A stretch of DNA of 64,000 nucleotides from JAKALD01 sp963817785 (GTDB lineage: Bacteria; Pseudomonadota; Gammaproteobacteria; Burkholderiales; SG8-39), in assembly GCA_963817785.1 (NCBI GenBank), contig CAWFPL010000006.1, forward strand, positions 158,014 to 222,013, written 5' to 3'. The notes below the pieces were generated by a model. The model saw nothing but the letters and a program-made list of their open reading frames with translations, ran no database searches and was not told the DNA's origin. Shown here in pieces: positions 26,599 to 35,785 of this stretch; within the stretch, counting starts at the first letter, position 1; every line of letters begins with the position of its first letter. The position numbers were made by a program, and so were the translations under genes.

Positions 26599-28017
26599 AT
26601 GCAGGCAATCCGAAGGCTGTTTGCGCTGTGGCTGCTCGTCTGCGCGGGGCAGGCGTTTGCGCAGGCGCGCGCGCTGCCCGACTTCACCCACCTGGTCGAT
26701 GAGCAGGGCCCGGCGGTCGTGAACATCAGCACGACGCAGGCGCTGCACCGCGCGGCGCTGCCCGAGGTGCCGGGCATCGAGGACGACGAGCTGAGGGAGT
26801 TTCTGCGCCGCTTCCTGCCGCGCAGCCCGGACAACGCGCCGCGCGCCGAGAGCCGCTCGCTCGGTTCGGGCTTCGTCATCAGCCCGGACGGCTACATTCT
26901 CACCAATGCGCACGTGGTCGCAGGCGCCGACCAGATCGACGTGCGCCTGACCGACAAGCGTGAGTTTAAGGCCAGGGTGATCGGCCTCGACCGGCGCTCC
27001 GACGTCGCGCTGATCAAGATCGCGGCCTCGGGCTTGCCGGTGGTGCGCTTCGGCAACCCGTCCGCCCTCAAGGTGGGGGAATGGGTGGTCGCGATCGGCT
27101 CGCCGTTCGGCTTCGAGAACACGGTCACTGCCGGAATCGTCTCGGCCAAGGGGCGCCTGCTGCCGGAGGAGAACCTGGTGCCGTTCATCCAGACCGACGT
27201 GGCGATCAACCCGGGAAATTCCGGGGGGCCGTTGTTCAACATGAGCGGCGAGGTGGTCGGCATCAACTCGCAGATCTACAGCCGCACCGGCGGCTTCATG
27301 GGACTTTCGTTCGCCATCCCGATCGATATGGCGCTCGACATCCAGAAGCAGCTGCGCGAGACCGGGCGGGTAGCGCGCGGGCGCATCGGGGTCGTGATCC
27401 AGGAGGTGACCAAGGCCCTGGCCGACTCCTTCGGTCTGAACCGCCCGCGTGGTGCTCTAGTCAGCAGCGTGGTAAAGGGCGGAGCCGCGGACCAGGCCGG
27501 CGTGCAGCCGGCCGACATCATCACGAGTTTCGCCGGCCGGGCGGTCCAGTCATCGAGCGACCTGCCGCGCCTGGTGGCGGCCACGCGTCCGGGCACGCGG
27601 GCGCAACTCGAGGTCTGGCGCAACGGCGCCGTACGCACGCTGACTGTCACCGTGGGCGAGCTGCGCGAAGAGCGCGTCGCCACGGGCGACGCGCCGCGCG
27701 CGCAGAAATCCGCCCGGCCTGCGGCCAACCGCCTGGGCATCGCGGTGAGCGAGCTCAGCGACGAGCAGAAAAAGGCGCTGCATCTCGATCACGGGCTGGT
27801 CGTGACCGACGTGCGCCCCGACGCACGCGCGGACCTGCGGGCCGGCGATGTTTTGCTGCGCCTGGTGCGGCGCGGTCAGCAGACCGAGCTCACCTCGGTT
27901 GCGCAGCTCGACAGGCTGCTCGCCAGTCTCGAGCGGGACGCGGTCATCACGCTCTACGTGCGGCGCGGGGAGAGCACCGCGTTCGTCACCGTTGCGGGCT
28001 TCGCCGGCGAGGGCTGA
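26599..28017 (+). CDS. mucD: Periplasmic serine endoprotease DegP-like (MucD)
   Basis: A 472-aa S1C protease of the HtrA type. A signal peptide (MQAIRRLFALWLLVCAGQAFAQ) is followed by the protease domain with triad H105 (TNAHVV), D135 (RRSDVALIKI) and S208 (NPGNSGGPLFN), then two PDZ domains (about 290-380 and 400-472). It removes damaged envelope proteins and forms part of the sigma-E regulon. ATG 26599 has GAGGGAGA upstream. Confidence 0.95.
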   Translation: MQAIRRLFALWLLVCAGQAFAQARALPDFTHLVDEQGPAVVNISTTQALHRAALPEVPGIEDDELREFLRRFLPRSPDNAPRAESRSLGSGFVISPDGYILTNAHVVAGADQIDVRLTDKREFKARVIGLDRRSDVALIKIAASGLPVVRFGNPSALKVGEWVVAIGSPFGFENTVTAGIVSAKGRLLPEENLVPFIQTDVAINPGNSGGPLFNMSGEVVGINSQIYSRTGGFMGLSFAIPIDMALDIQKQLRETGRVARGRIGVVIQEVTKALADSFGLNRPRGALVSSVVKGGAADQAGVQPADIITSFAGRAVQSSSDLPRLVAATRPGTRAQLEVWRNGAVRTLTVTVGELREERVATGDAPRAQKSARPAANRLGIAVSELSDEQKKALHLDHGLVVTDVRPDARADLRAGDVLLRLVRRGQQTELTSVAQLDRLLASLERDAVITLYVRRGESTAFVTVAGFAGEG

Positions 28018-28018
28018 C

Positions 28019-28258
28019 TTGGAACTGACGCTCTATGGGCGCACGTATTGCCACCTGTGCGAGGACATGGCGCGCGCGCTCGAGCGGCTGCAGGTGGAGC
28101 TCGGCTTCCGATTCGAGGTGCGCGACGTGGACGCCGACGCGGCGCTGGAGCGCCGCTACGGAGAGCGGGTCCCGGTCCTGGTCGACGCGCAAGGGCAAGA
28201 GGTCTGTCACTACTTCCTGGACGAGTCGGCGCTGCGCACGCGGCTTGCGGTAAAATAA
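28019..28258 (+). CDS. Glutaredoxin-like protein (DUF836 type)
   Basis: A 79-aa thioredoxin-fold protein with a CxxC active site (YGRTYCHLCEDMARAL) and the cis-Pro in ERVPVLVDAQG. It is smaller than classical glutaredoxin and lacks a glutathione-binding TVP motif. The start is TTG 28019, overlapping nothing but following the mucD stop by one base. This small gene is regularly found between mucD and lepA in Betaproteobacteria. Its redox partner is unknown. Confidence 0.85.
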   Translation: MELTLYGRTYCHLCEDMARALERLQVELGFRFEVRDVDADAALERRYGERVPVLVDAQGQEVCHYFLDESALRTRLAVK

Positions 28259-28268
28259 AGCCTCGATC

Positions 28269-28302
28269 GAGGGTGCCCTTCGCGGAGCGGCACCCTCTTT
28301 TT
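28269..28302 (+). terminator. Rho-independent terminator ending at the lepA start codon
   Basis: Perfect 9-bp stem GAGGGTGCC (28269-28277) / GGCACCCTC (28289-28297), 11-nt loop, then five T residues (28298-28302). The lepA ATG follows directly at 28303. It should end the rpoE-mucD-glutaredoxin transcript, but any mRNA that reads into lepA must place this hairpin against the start codon. Confidence 0.8.
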
Positions 28303-30102
28303 ATGCTCCAGAACCGCATCCGGAATTTCTCCATCATCGCGCATATCGACCACGGCAAGTCGACGCTCGCGGACCGCTTTATCCAGTTGTGCGGCGGCCT
28401 GTCGGAGCGCGAAATGGGCGAGCAGGTGCTCGATTCCATGGAGCTTGAGCGCGAGCGCGGCATCACCATCAAGGCCCAGACCGCGGCCCTTCGATACCGC
28501 GCGCAGGACGGCGAGACCTATCTGCTCAACCTGATCGATACCCCGGGGCACGTGGATTTCTCCTACGAGGTGAGCCGCTCGCTCGCAGCCTGCGAAGGCG
28601 CGCTGCTGGTGGTGGACGCCTCCCAGGGCGTCGAGGCGCAGACGGTGGCCAATTGCTATACGGCGATCGAGCAGGGCGTCGAGGTGATCCCGGTACTCAA
28701 TAAAATCGACCTGCCCTCGGCGGACCCGGAACAGGCGATCCAGGAGATCGAGGACGTGATCGGCCTCGACGCGCACGGCGCGATCCGCGCCAGCGCCAAG
28801 ACGGGCGAGCGGGTGCCGGACATCCTCGAAGCGATCATCGCGCGCGTGCCGGCGCCGCGCGGCGATCCGCGTGCGCGGCTCAAGGCGCTGGTGATCGACT
28901 CCTGGTTCGACAATTACGTGGGCGTGGTGATGCTGGTGCGGGTGGTCGACGGCGTACTGCGGCCCAAGGACCGGGTCCTGCTGATGAGCGAGCAGGTCTC
29001 GCACCTGTGCGAGCAGGTGGGGATTTTCACCCCCAAGTCGCAGGCCTGCGACGAGCTTTCCGCCGGCGAGGTCGGATTCGTGGTGGCCGGCATCAAGGAG
29101 CTGCGCGCGGCCAGGGTCGGCGATACGCTCACGCGCGCCGATCAGCCGGCCGCCGCGGCGTTGCCCGGATTCAAGGAGGTGAAGCCGCAGGTGTTCGCCG
29201 GCCTGTACCCGGTCGAGGCGAATCAGTACCAGGCGCTGCGCGAGGCGCTCGAGAAGCTGCACCTGAACGACGCCTCGCTGCACTACGAGCCGGAGGTGTC
29301 GCAGGCGCTCGGCTTCGGCTTCCGCTGCGGCTTTCTCGGGCTGTTGCACATGGACATCGTGCAGGAAAGGCTGGAGCGCGAGTACGGCATGAGCCTGGTC
29401 ACCACCGCCCCGTCGGTGGTGTACGAGGTCGAGCTGCGCGACGGCACGCTCGAGCAGGTATCCAATCCGGCCAAGCTGCCCGATCCCTCGCGGATCGCGC
29501 AGATTCGCGAGCCGATGATCGCCGCCACCATCTTCGTGCCGCAGGAGTACGTCGGACCGGTGATGACGCTGTGCACGCAGAGGCGCGGCACGCAAACCAA
29601 CATGCACTACACGAGCCGGCACGTGGTGCTGTCCTATGACCTGCCACTCAACGAGGTGGTGCTCGACTTCTTCGACCGGCTGAAGTCGATTACCCGCGGC
29701 TACGGCTCGCTGGACTACGAGCTCAAGGCGTACCGCGCGGCGGACATGGTCAAGCTCGACGTGCTGATCAACGGCGAGCGCGTCGACGCGCTCTCGACGA
29801 TGGTCCACCGCGCGAGCGCGCAGGGGCGCGGCCGCGATCTGGTCAACCGGCTGCGCGGGCTGATCCCGCGGCAGATGTTCGACGTCGCGATCCAGGCCGC
29901 GATCGGCGCGCACATCATCGCGCGGGAGACGGTCAAGGCGCTGCGCAAGAACGTGCTCGCCAAGTGCTACGGCGGCGACATCACGCGCAAGCGCAAGCTG
30001 CTCGAAAAACAGAAAGAAGGAAAAAAACGCATGAAACAGGTCGGTTCGGTCGAGATTCCGCAGGAGGCGTTTCTCGCCGTCCTGCAGATGGAAGACAAAT
30101 GA
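28303..30102 (+). CDS. lepA: Elongation factor 4 (LepA)
   Basis: A 599-aa translational GTPase that back-translocates or remodels stalled ribosomes. G1 AHIDHGKST, G2 RGITIKAQT, G3 DTPGHVD and G4 NKIDLPSAD are visible. The C-terminal part carries the LepA-specific KCYGGDITRKRKLLEKQKEG. The start MLQNRIRNFSIIAH matches the family and no alternative start fits. A GGAG lies in the loop of the preceding terminator hairpin, 15 bases upstream. It is translationally coupled to lepB (ATGA). Confidence 0.96.
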   Translation: MLQNRIRNFSIIAHIDHGKSTLADRFIQLCGGLSEREMGEQVLDSMELERERGITIKAQTAALRYRAQDGETYLLNLIDTPGHVDFSYEVSRSLAACEGALLVVDASQGVEAQTVANCYTAIEQGVEVIPVLNKIDLPSADPEQAIQEIEDVIGLDAHGAIRASAKTGERVPDILEAIIARVPAPRGDPRARLKALVIDSWFDNYVGVVMLVRVVDGVLRPKDRVLLMSEQVSHLCEQVGIFTPKSQACDELSAGEVGFVVAGIKELRAARVGDTLTRADQPAAAALPGFKEVKPQVFAGLYPVEANQYQALREALEKLHLNDASLHYEPEVSQALGFGFRCGFLGLLHMDIVQERLEREYGMSLVTTAPSVVYEVELRDGTLEQVSNPAKLPDPSRIAQIREPMIAATIFVPQEYVGPVMTLCTQRRGTQTNMHYTSRHVVLSYDLPLNEVVLDFFDRLKSITRGYGSLDYELKAYRAADMVKLDVLINGERVDALSTMVHRASAQGRGRDLVNRLRGLIPRQMFDVAIQAAIGAHIIARETVKALRKNVLAKCYGGDITRKRKLLEKQKEGKKRMKQVGSVEIPQEAFLAVLQMEDK

Positions 30103-30887
30103 GCTTCGAGGGCTTCCTTTTCATTCTGCTGGTGATCAGCGGCGCGGTCTGGGGGCTGGAGGCGGCGTCGCTGAAGAAACGCCGTCCGGCGGGCCGCGCG
30201 CAGCCGTGGTGGGTGGAATACTCGATCAGCTTCTTTCCGGTGATCCTGATCGTGTTTCTGCTGCGCTCGTTCGTGGTCGAGCCGTTCAAGATTCCCTCCG
30301 GCTCGATGATCCCGACGCTGCTGGTGGGCGATTACATCCTGGTCAACAAGTACGACTACGGTATCCGCTTGCCGGTGATCCACAAGAAGGTGATCGACAT
30401 CGGGACTCCGCAGCGCGGCGACGTGATGGTGTTCCGTTATCCGGAAGATCCGTCGCTCGACTACATCAAGCGCGTGATCGGGCTGCCGGGGGACCGCATC
30501 GAGTACCGGGACAAGCGGCTGATCATCAACGGCCGGCTGGTGCCGGAGCGCCGCATCGCGGATTACCTGTCCAAGTCGACGATGCAGTACTCGACGCGCT
30601 ACCTCGAGGATCTCGGCCGGGTCACGCACCAGATCCTGATCGACAAGGACGCGCCGGCGTTCGTGCCGCAGCCCGGCTCGTTCCCGCTCGAAAAGGATTG
30701 CCACTACAATGCGAGCGGTGTGACGTGCACGGTGCCCGCGGGGCACTATTTCGTCATGGGCGACAATCGGGACAACTCGAGCGACAGCCGCTTCTGGGGC
30801 TTCGTGCCCGATGCCAACATCGTCGGCAAGGCGTTCTTCATCTGGCTCAACCTCAACGAGCTGGGCCGCTTCGGCCCGTTGCATTGA
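30099..30887 (+). CDS. lepB: Signal peptidase I
   Basis: A 262-aa inner-membrane protease that removes signal peptides from exported proteins. Two N-terminal membrane segments (about 3-24 and 45-62) precede the S26 domain. The catalytic dyad is S69 (IPSGSMIPTL) and K124 (DYIKRVIGLPGD), and GDNRDNSSDSRFWG is the conserved box E. The start overlaps lepA, as in E. coli. Confidence 0.96.
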   Translation: MSFEGFLFILLVISGAVWGLEAASLKKRRPAGRAQPWWVEYSISFFPVILIVFLLRSFVVEPFKIPSGSMIPTLLVGDYILVNKYDYGIRLPVIHKKVIDIGTPQRGDVMVFRYPEDPSLDYIKRVIGLPGDRIEYRDKRLIINGRLVPERRIADYLSKSTMQYSTRYLEDLGRVTHQILIDKDAPAFVPQPGSFPLEKDCHYNASGVTCTVPAGHYFVMGDNRDNSSDSRFWGFVPDANIVGKAFFIWLNLNELGRFGPLH

Positions 30888-30908
30888 ACCGGCAACCTGG
30901 GAGGCAAC

Positions 30909-31256
30909 ATGCGCGACAGGCAACACGGCCTCAGTCTGAGCGGCCTCATGGTTTGGCTGCTCCTTCTCATCGTGGTGGCGCTGGTCGGGCTGAAGTTGGG
31001 GCCTGCCTATCTGGAGTTCTTCGCCGCCAAGAAGGCGATCAACGAGGTGGCGCAGAACGATCAAAATGCAACGATCGTGGACATGCGCAAAGATTTCGAT
31101 CTGAAGGCCGCAATCGACAACATGGCGATCGCGGGCAGCGACCTCGACATCTCCAGCAGCGGCGGCCAAGCGGTGATCTCATTCGCCTACCGGAAGGACA
31201 TCCCGCTGATCGCCAACATCGGGCTGTACATCAACTTCCAGGCGAGCACGCAGTAG
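30909..31256 (+). CDS. DUF4845 membrane protein
   Basis: A 115-aa protein with a pilin-like N-terminus (RQHGLSLSGLMVWLLLLIVV), a single membrane segment at about 10-32 and a small soluble C-terminal domain ending ISFAYRKDIPLIANIGLYI. It matches the betaproteobacterial DUF4845 family, which sits between lepB and rnc. A GGGAGG ribosome-binding site precedes ATG 30909. The function is unknown. Confidence 0.85.
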   Translation: MRDRQHGLSLSGLMVWLLLLIVVALVGLKLGPAYLEFFAAKKAINEVAQNDQNATIVDMRKDFDLKAAIDNMAIAGSDLDISSSGGQAVISFAYRKDIPLIANIGLYINFQASTQ

Positions 31257-31268
31257 CAGCCGACCGCC

Positions 31269-31940
31269 TTGTCCCGCGCATCGCGGCTTGAAGCCCGCAT
31301 CGGCCACCGATTCAAGAGCAGCGCGCTGCTCGAGCAGGCGCTCACCCATCGCAGCTTCGGCTCGTCGCACAATGAGCGTCTGGAGTTTCTCGGTGACGGG
31401 GTGCTCGACTGCGTGGTCGCGGAAGAGCTCTACGCGCGCTTCCCGGAGCTGCCCGAGGGCGCGCTTTCCCGCCTGCGCGCGAACCTGGTGCGCCAGGCGT
31501 CGCTTGCGGGCGTGGCGCGCGCGATCGGGCTTTCGGGCTTCATGAAGCTCGGCGAAGGCGAGCTGGCGAGCGGAGGAGCCGAGCGGCCGTCGATCCTGGC
31601 CGATGGCCTCGAAGCGGTATACGGGGCGGTGTTCCTGGACGGCGGCTACGACGCGGCCCGCGCGACGATCCTGCGCACCCTCGGCGACGCGCTGGGGCGG
31701 CTCGACGCGGCGGCACCCGCGAAGGACGCCAAGACACGCCTGCAGGAGCTGCTGCAGGGCCGCAGAAACAAGCTTCCCGAGTACCGCGTGGTCGCTACCA
31801 AGGGCGCGGCCCACAAGCAGACTTTCGAGGTGGAATGCATGGTCGCCGAGCTGGACCTGCGCGCCACCGGCAGCGGCAGCTCGCGGCGCGAGGCCGAGCA
31901 GAAGGCAGCCGAGGGGCTGCTGCGCCAGCTCGAGCCATGA
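31269..31940 (+). CDS. rnc: Ribonuclease III
   Basis: A 223-aa double-strand-specific endoribonuclease used in rRNA maturation and mRNA control. The signature HNERLEFLGDGVLDCVVAEE and the second acidic site ADGLEAVYGAVFLDGG are present, followed by a C-terminal double-stranded RNA-binding domain (KTRLQELLQGRRNKLPEY). The start is TTG 31269. It is coupled to era by an ATGA overlap, as in many bacteria. Confidence 0.95.
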   Translation: MSRASRLEARIGHRFKSSALLEQALTHRSFGSSHNERLEFLGDGVLDCVVAEELYARFPELPEGALSRLRANLVRQASLAGVARAIGLSGFMKLGEGELASGGAERPSILADGLEAVYGAVFLDGGYDAARATILRTLGDALGRLDAAAPAKDAKTRLQELLQGRRNKLPEYRVVATKGAAHKQTFEVECMVAELDLRATGSGSSRREAEQKAAEGLLRQLEP

Positions 31941-32821
31941 GCGACTTTCGCTGCGGCGTCGTCGGCATCGCCGGGCGCCCGAACACCGGCAAGTCGAGCC
32001 TGCTGAATCGCATGGTGGGGCAGAAGCTCTCGATCGTCTCGCCGAAGGCGCAGACCACACGCCATCTCGTGACTGGCATTCTGACGACCGGGGAGTGCCA
32101 GTACGTGTTCATCGACTCGCCCGGTTTCCAGACCCGTCACCGCAACGTGTTCAATCGCGCCCTCAACCGGCGCGCGGCGGAGGCGGCGCGCGACGCGGAC
32201 GTCGTCATGTTCGTGATCGAGGCGGGGCGCTTCGGCCCCGAGGACCGCGACGTGCTGGCGCGCATCCCCGCAGGGTGCAAGGTGGTGGCGGTGGTCAACA
32301 AGGCCGACCTCGTGAAGCGCGCCACGGATCTGCTCCCGTTCCTCGCCCGGCTCGCCAAGCAGCGCGACTTTGCCGCCATCGTCCCGGTGAGCGCACGCAC
32401 CGGCAAAAACCTCGCCGAGCTGCTGCGCGTGCTGCGCGAGCAGTTGCCGGCAGCGCCCGCGATGTACCCGCCGGAGCAGCTCACCGATCGCGACGAGCGC
32501 TTTTTCGCCGCCGAGATCCTGCGCGAGAAGCTGTTCCGTGCGCTCGGCGACGAGCTGCCGTATCACTGCGAAGTCGCGATCGAGAGCTTCAAGGAGGAGG
32601 GGCGCCTGCGCCGCATCGAGGCCACGATCTTCGTCGACCGCGAGAGCCAGAAGGCGATCGTGGTCGGTGCCGCGGGCGAGACGCTCAAGCGCATCGCCAC
32701 CGCCGCGCGCAAGGACATGGAGGTGCTGTTCGGCGGCAAGGTCTACCTCGGCGTGTGGGTCAAGGTGAAGCGCGGCTGGACCGAGGACGAGCGGATGCTG
32801 CGCCAGTTCGGTTACGGATGA
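31937..32821 (+). CDS. era: GTPase Era
   Basis: A 294-aa GTPase that binds 16S rRNA and assists 30S assembly. G1 is GRPNTGKS (the usual residue is V, not T, at the fifth position), G3 is DSPG instead of the commoner DTPG, and G4 is NKAD. The KH domain (EGRLRRIEATIFVDRESQKA with VVGAAGETLKRIA) is complete. The two G-motif substitutions are conservative and unlikely to abolish GTP binding. Confidence 0.94.
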   Translation: MSDFRCGVVGIAGRPNTGKSSLLNRMVGQKLSIVSPKAQTTRHLVTGILTTGECQYVFIDSPGFQTRHRNVFNRALNRRAAEAARDADVVMFVIEAGRFGPEDRDVLARIPAGCKVVAVVNKADLVKRATDLLPFLARLAKQRDFAAIVPVSARTGKNLAELLRVLREQLPAAPAMYPPEQLTDRDERFFAAEILREKLFRALGDELPYHCEVAIESFKEEGRLRRIEATIFVDRESQKAIVVGAAGETLKRIATAARKDMEVLFGGKVYLGVWVKVKRGWTEDERMLRQFGYG

Positions 32822-32893
32822 CCTCTGCGCGCCGCGACCCGGTGCGGGTCGAGGCGCGTGACCTCGATGGAATACGGCACGACGGCAGCCTAG

Positions 32894-33613
32894 ATGGCGC
32901 GGCGCAGAGCGGAACTGGAACCGGGGTTCGTGCTGCACACCTACCCCTACAAGGAGACCAGTCTCATCGTGGAGGCCTTCACGCGCCGCTTCGGGCGCGT
33001 CGGCCTGCTCGCGCGCGGCGCGCGGCGGCCGCGCTCGGCGCTGCGCGGCGTGCTGCTGTCGTTTTATCCCCTGCGCCTGAGCTGGAGCACGTCGGCCGAG
33101 CTTGGGACGCTGCTGTCCGCGGAATGGTTCGGCGGGCAGTGGGCGCTCGGCGGCTTAGGGCTGATGTGCGGCTTCTACCTCAACGAGCTGTTGCTCAAGC
33201 TGCTGCCGCGCGAAGACCCGCACGAGGCCCTGTTCGACGCCTACGCGGCGAGCCTGCCGCGGCTCGCTGCCGGCGAGCCTGAGGCCACGGTGCTGCGCGG
33301 CTTCGAGCGGCGGCTGCTCGCCGAACTCGGGTATGCTCCGTTGCTCGATCGCGACGCCGCGAGCGGCGCGCCGGTGGAGCCGGGGCGCCGCTACGCCTAC
33401 CAGCTCGATCGCGGCCCGGTAGCGGTGAGCGGCTCGGCAGGCGGCGATCTGACGGTGAGCGGCCAGACGCTGCTCGACGTGGTGCGCGACGACTATGCGC
33501 GGCCGCAGACGCGCGAGGAGGCCAGAATCCTCATGCGCGCGCTGATCGCGCAGCGTCTCGGCGGGCAGACGCTGCACACGCGCGCCGTGCTGCGGGAGCT
33601 GCAGGAGCTATGA
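32894..33613 (+). CDS. recO: DNA repair protein RecO
   Basis: A 239-aa RecO that loads RecA with RecR at gaps covered by SSB. The N-terminal OB fold (FVLHTYPYKETSLIVEAFTR, RVGLLARGARRPRS) and the C-terminal helical part (GFYLNELLLKLLPREDPHEA) are typical; the zinc-binding cysteines of some RecO proteins are absent, as usual in this group. It is separated from era by 72 bp and overlaps pdxJ by ATGA. Confidence 0.92.
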   Translation: MARRRAELEPGFVLHTYPYKETSLIVEAFTRRFGRVGLLARGARRPRSALRGVLLSFYPLRLSWSTSAELGTLLSAEWFGGQWALGGLGLMCGFYLNELLLKLLPREDPHEALFDAYAASLPRLAAGEPEATVLRGFERRLLAELGYAPLLDRDAASGAPVEPGRRYAYQLDRGPVAVSGSAGGDLTVSGQTLLDVVRDDYARPQTREEARILMRALIAQRLGGQTLHTRAVLRELQEL

Positions 33614-34389
33614 TCGAACTGGGAGTCAACGTCGACCACGTCGCCACCCTGCGGCAGGCACGGCGCACCTACGAGCCGGACCCCGTATGGGCCGCGGTGG
33701 AGTCGCATCTCGGGGGCGCCGACGGCATCACCGTTCATCTGCGCGAGGACCGGCGCCACATCCAGGACGAGGACGTGCGCCGTTTGCGCGAGCTCACGCA
33801 CATCAAGCTCAACCTGGAGATGGCGGCCACCGACGAGATGGTCGGGATCGCGCGACGCATCCGTCCGGAAATGGCGATGCTGGTCCCCGAGGGCCGGCAC
33901 GAGATCACCACCGAGGGCGGGCTGGACGTCGTCGCGCAGGAAGCCAGGCTGAAGGACACGGTGGCGCGGCTCGCCGAGGCGGGAATCGTGGTGTCCATGT
34001 TCATCGACGCCGATCTGCGCCAGGTCGAGGCGGCCGCTCGCGCCGGGGCATCGGTGTGCGAGGTGCATACCGGGCCCTACGCGCACGCGTTCCACGCCAA
34101 GGGTCGCGATGACGAGAGCCCCGCGGTGCTCGCCGAGCTGGACAAGGTGCGGCGCGCGGGCGAAGCAATCCGCTCGCTCGGCATGCGCTTCAATGCCGGC
34201 CATGCGCTCACCTATTTCAACGTCGAGCCGGTGGCGCGCCTGGCGGGCGTGCGCGAGCTGCACATCGGGCACGCGATCGTCTCGCGCGCCGTGTTCGTCG
34301 GCATGCGCGAGGCGGTGCGCGAGATGAAGCGCCTGATGGTCGAGGCGGCGCGCGCAGCGGCGGCGAGCGGCCGGGAAGGAAGCCGATGA
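33610..34389 (+). CDS. pdxJ: Pyridoxine 5'-phosphate synthase
   Basis: A 259-aa PdxJ that condenses 1-deoxyxylulose 5-phosphate with 3-amino-2-oxopropyl phosphate in vitamin B6 synthesis. The motifs GVNVDHVATLRQARR, VHLREDRRHIQDEDV, HTGPYA, GHALTYFNV and ELHIGHAIVSRAVF are all visible. It is translationally coupled to recO and to acpS (ATGA at both ends), the same rnc-era-recO-pdxJ-acpS order as E. coli. Confidence 0.96.
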   Translation: MIELGVNVDHVATLRQARRTYEPDPVWAAVESHLGGADGITVHLREDRRHIQDEDVRRLRELTHIKLNLEMAATDEMVGIARRIRPEMAMLVPEGRHEITTEGGLDVVAQEARLKDTVARLAEAGIVVSMFIDADLRQVEAAARAGASVCEVHTGPYAHAFHAKGRDDESPAVLAELDKVRRAGEAIRSLGMRFNAGHALTYFNVEPVARLAGVRELHIGHAIVSRAVFVGMREAVREMKRLMVEAARAAAASGREGSR

Positions 34390-34769
34390 TCTACGGGGTC
34401 GGCACCGATCTGATCGAGATCGGGCGCATCGAGAAGGCGCTGGCGCGCTTCGGCGAGCGCTTCGCGCGCCGCATCCTGTGCGAGCCCGAGCTGGCGCGCT
34501 TTCGCGCCCACCGCCAGCCCGCGGCCTACCTCGCCAAGCGCTTCGCCGCCAAGGAGGCGTTCACCAAGGCGCTCGGCACCGGAATCCACGCGCCCGCCAA
34601 CTGGCACGGACTGTGGGTCGTCAACCAGCGCTCCGGCAAGCCGCACTTGGAGTTCACGCCGGCGCTGCGTGCGCTGCTCGATCAGCGCGGCGTGCGGAGC
34701 GCGCATCTGTCGCTTACCGACGAGCGCGAGATGGCGAGCGCCACGGTGATCCTGGAGTGCAACGGATGA
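34386..34769 (+). CDS. acpS: Holo-ACP synthase
   Basis: A 127-aa enzyme that attaches 4'-phosphopantetheine to AcpP (gene at 22378). Metal-binding D8 (GVGTDLIEI) and the KRFAAKEAFTKALGTGI motif with the catalytic Glu are present. It overlaps pdxJ and nagZ by ATGA. Confidence 0.95.
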   Translation: MIYGVGTDLIEIGRIEKALARFGERFARRILCEPELARFRAHRQPAAYLAKRFAAKEAFTKALGTGIHAPANWHGLWVVNQRSGKPHLEFTPALRALLDQRGVRSAHLSLTDEREMASATVILECNG

Positions 34770-35770
34770 GCGCGGGGCCGGCGCTGATCGACGTTGTCGG
34801 TCTCGCGCTCGCCGAGGACGACTGCCGGCGCCTGCGCCATCCGGCCTGCGGGGGCGTGATCCTGTTCGCCCGCAATTACCAGGATCCGGCGCAGCTCGGC
34901 GCCCTCGTGCGGGAGATCCGCGCGCTACGCCGCGAGCTGCTGGTGTGCGTCGACCACGAGGGCGGACGCGTGCAGCGCTTTCGGGCCGGCTTCACGCAGG
35001 TGCCGCCGATGCGCAGACTGGGCGAGCTGTGGGACCGCGACCGGGACGCCGCGCGCCGCGCGGCGCACGCCGTCGGGGTGGTCATCGCGACCGAGCTCGC
35101 CGCGCACGGCGTCGATTTCAGCTTTACGCCGGTGCTCGATCTGGACTACGCGCATAGCGCCGTCATCGGGGACCGCGCCCTGCATGCCGACCCGGAGGCG
35201 GTCGGCGGGCTGGCGGCGGCGCTGCTAAGTGGCCTGGCCGCCTGCGGCGTGGCGGCAGTCGGCAAGCATTTTCCGGGGCACGGCTACGCGCGGGCCGATT
35301 CGCATGTCGCCGTGCCGGTGGACGAGCGGCCGCTCGCGGAGATCCTGGCGCGGGACGTGGTTCCCTATCGCGCGGCGATCGCCGCCGGACTGGCCGGCGT
35401 GATGCCGGCGCACGTGATTTACCCGCAAGCCGACCCCGAGCCGGCGGGCTACTCCAGGTTCTGGCTGCAGGAGGTGCTGCGCCGGCGGCTCGGCTTCGAC
35501 GGCCTGATTTTCAGCGACGACCTGTCGATGGAGGGGGCGAGCACCGCAGGCGGTGTCGCCGAGCGGGCGCGGGCGGCGCTCGCCGCGGGCTGCGACATGG
35601 TCCTGCTGTGCAATGATCCGGCCGGCCAGGAGCGGTTGCTCGATTCGCTGTCCGGCGTCGCGCCGGCCGCGGCGCCGCGCGTGGCGCGCATGCGCCTGAG
35701 GGATGCCGGCGACCGGCGCCGGACCGCCGCCTACCGTGAGGCGCTGGGAGAGGTCAGCCGCCTGGCTTGA
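34766..35770 (+). CDS. nagZ: Beta-N-acetylhexosaminidase NagZ
   Basis: A 334-aa family-3 glycosidase that removes GlcNAc from anhydro-muropeptides in cytoplasmic peptidoglycan recycling. Visible motifs are GGVILFARNYQDP, VDHEGGRVQRFR, GKHFPGHGYARADSH (general acid/base His loop) and FSDDLSMEGA with the nucleophile Asp. The start ATG 34766 overlaps the acpS stop. It is converging with efp with only 15 bp between stops. Confidence 0.94.
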   Translation: MSAGPALIDVVGLALAEDDCRRLRHPACGGVILFARNYQDPAQLGALVREIRALRRELLVCVDHEGGRVQRFRAGFTQVPPMRRLGELWDRDRDAARRAAHAVGVVIATELAAHGVDFSFTPVLDLDYAHSAVIGDRALHADPEAVGGLAAALLSGLAACGVAAVGKHFPGHGYARADSHVAVPVDERPLAEILARDVVPYRAAIAAGLAGVMPAHVIYPQADPEPAGYSRFWLQEVLRRRLGFDGLIFSDDLSMEGASTAGGVAERARAALAAGCDMVLLCNDPAGQERLLDSLSGVAPAAAPRVARMRLRDAGDRRRTAAYREALGEVSRLA

Positions 35771-35785
35771 GTGCCGCGCCCGACT

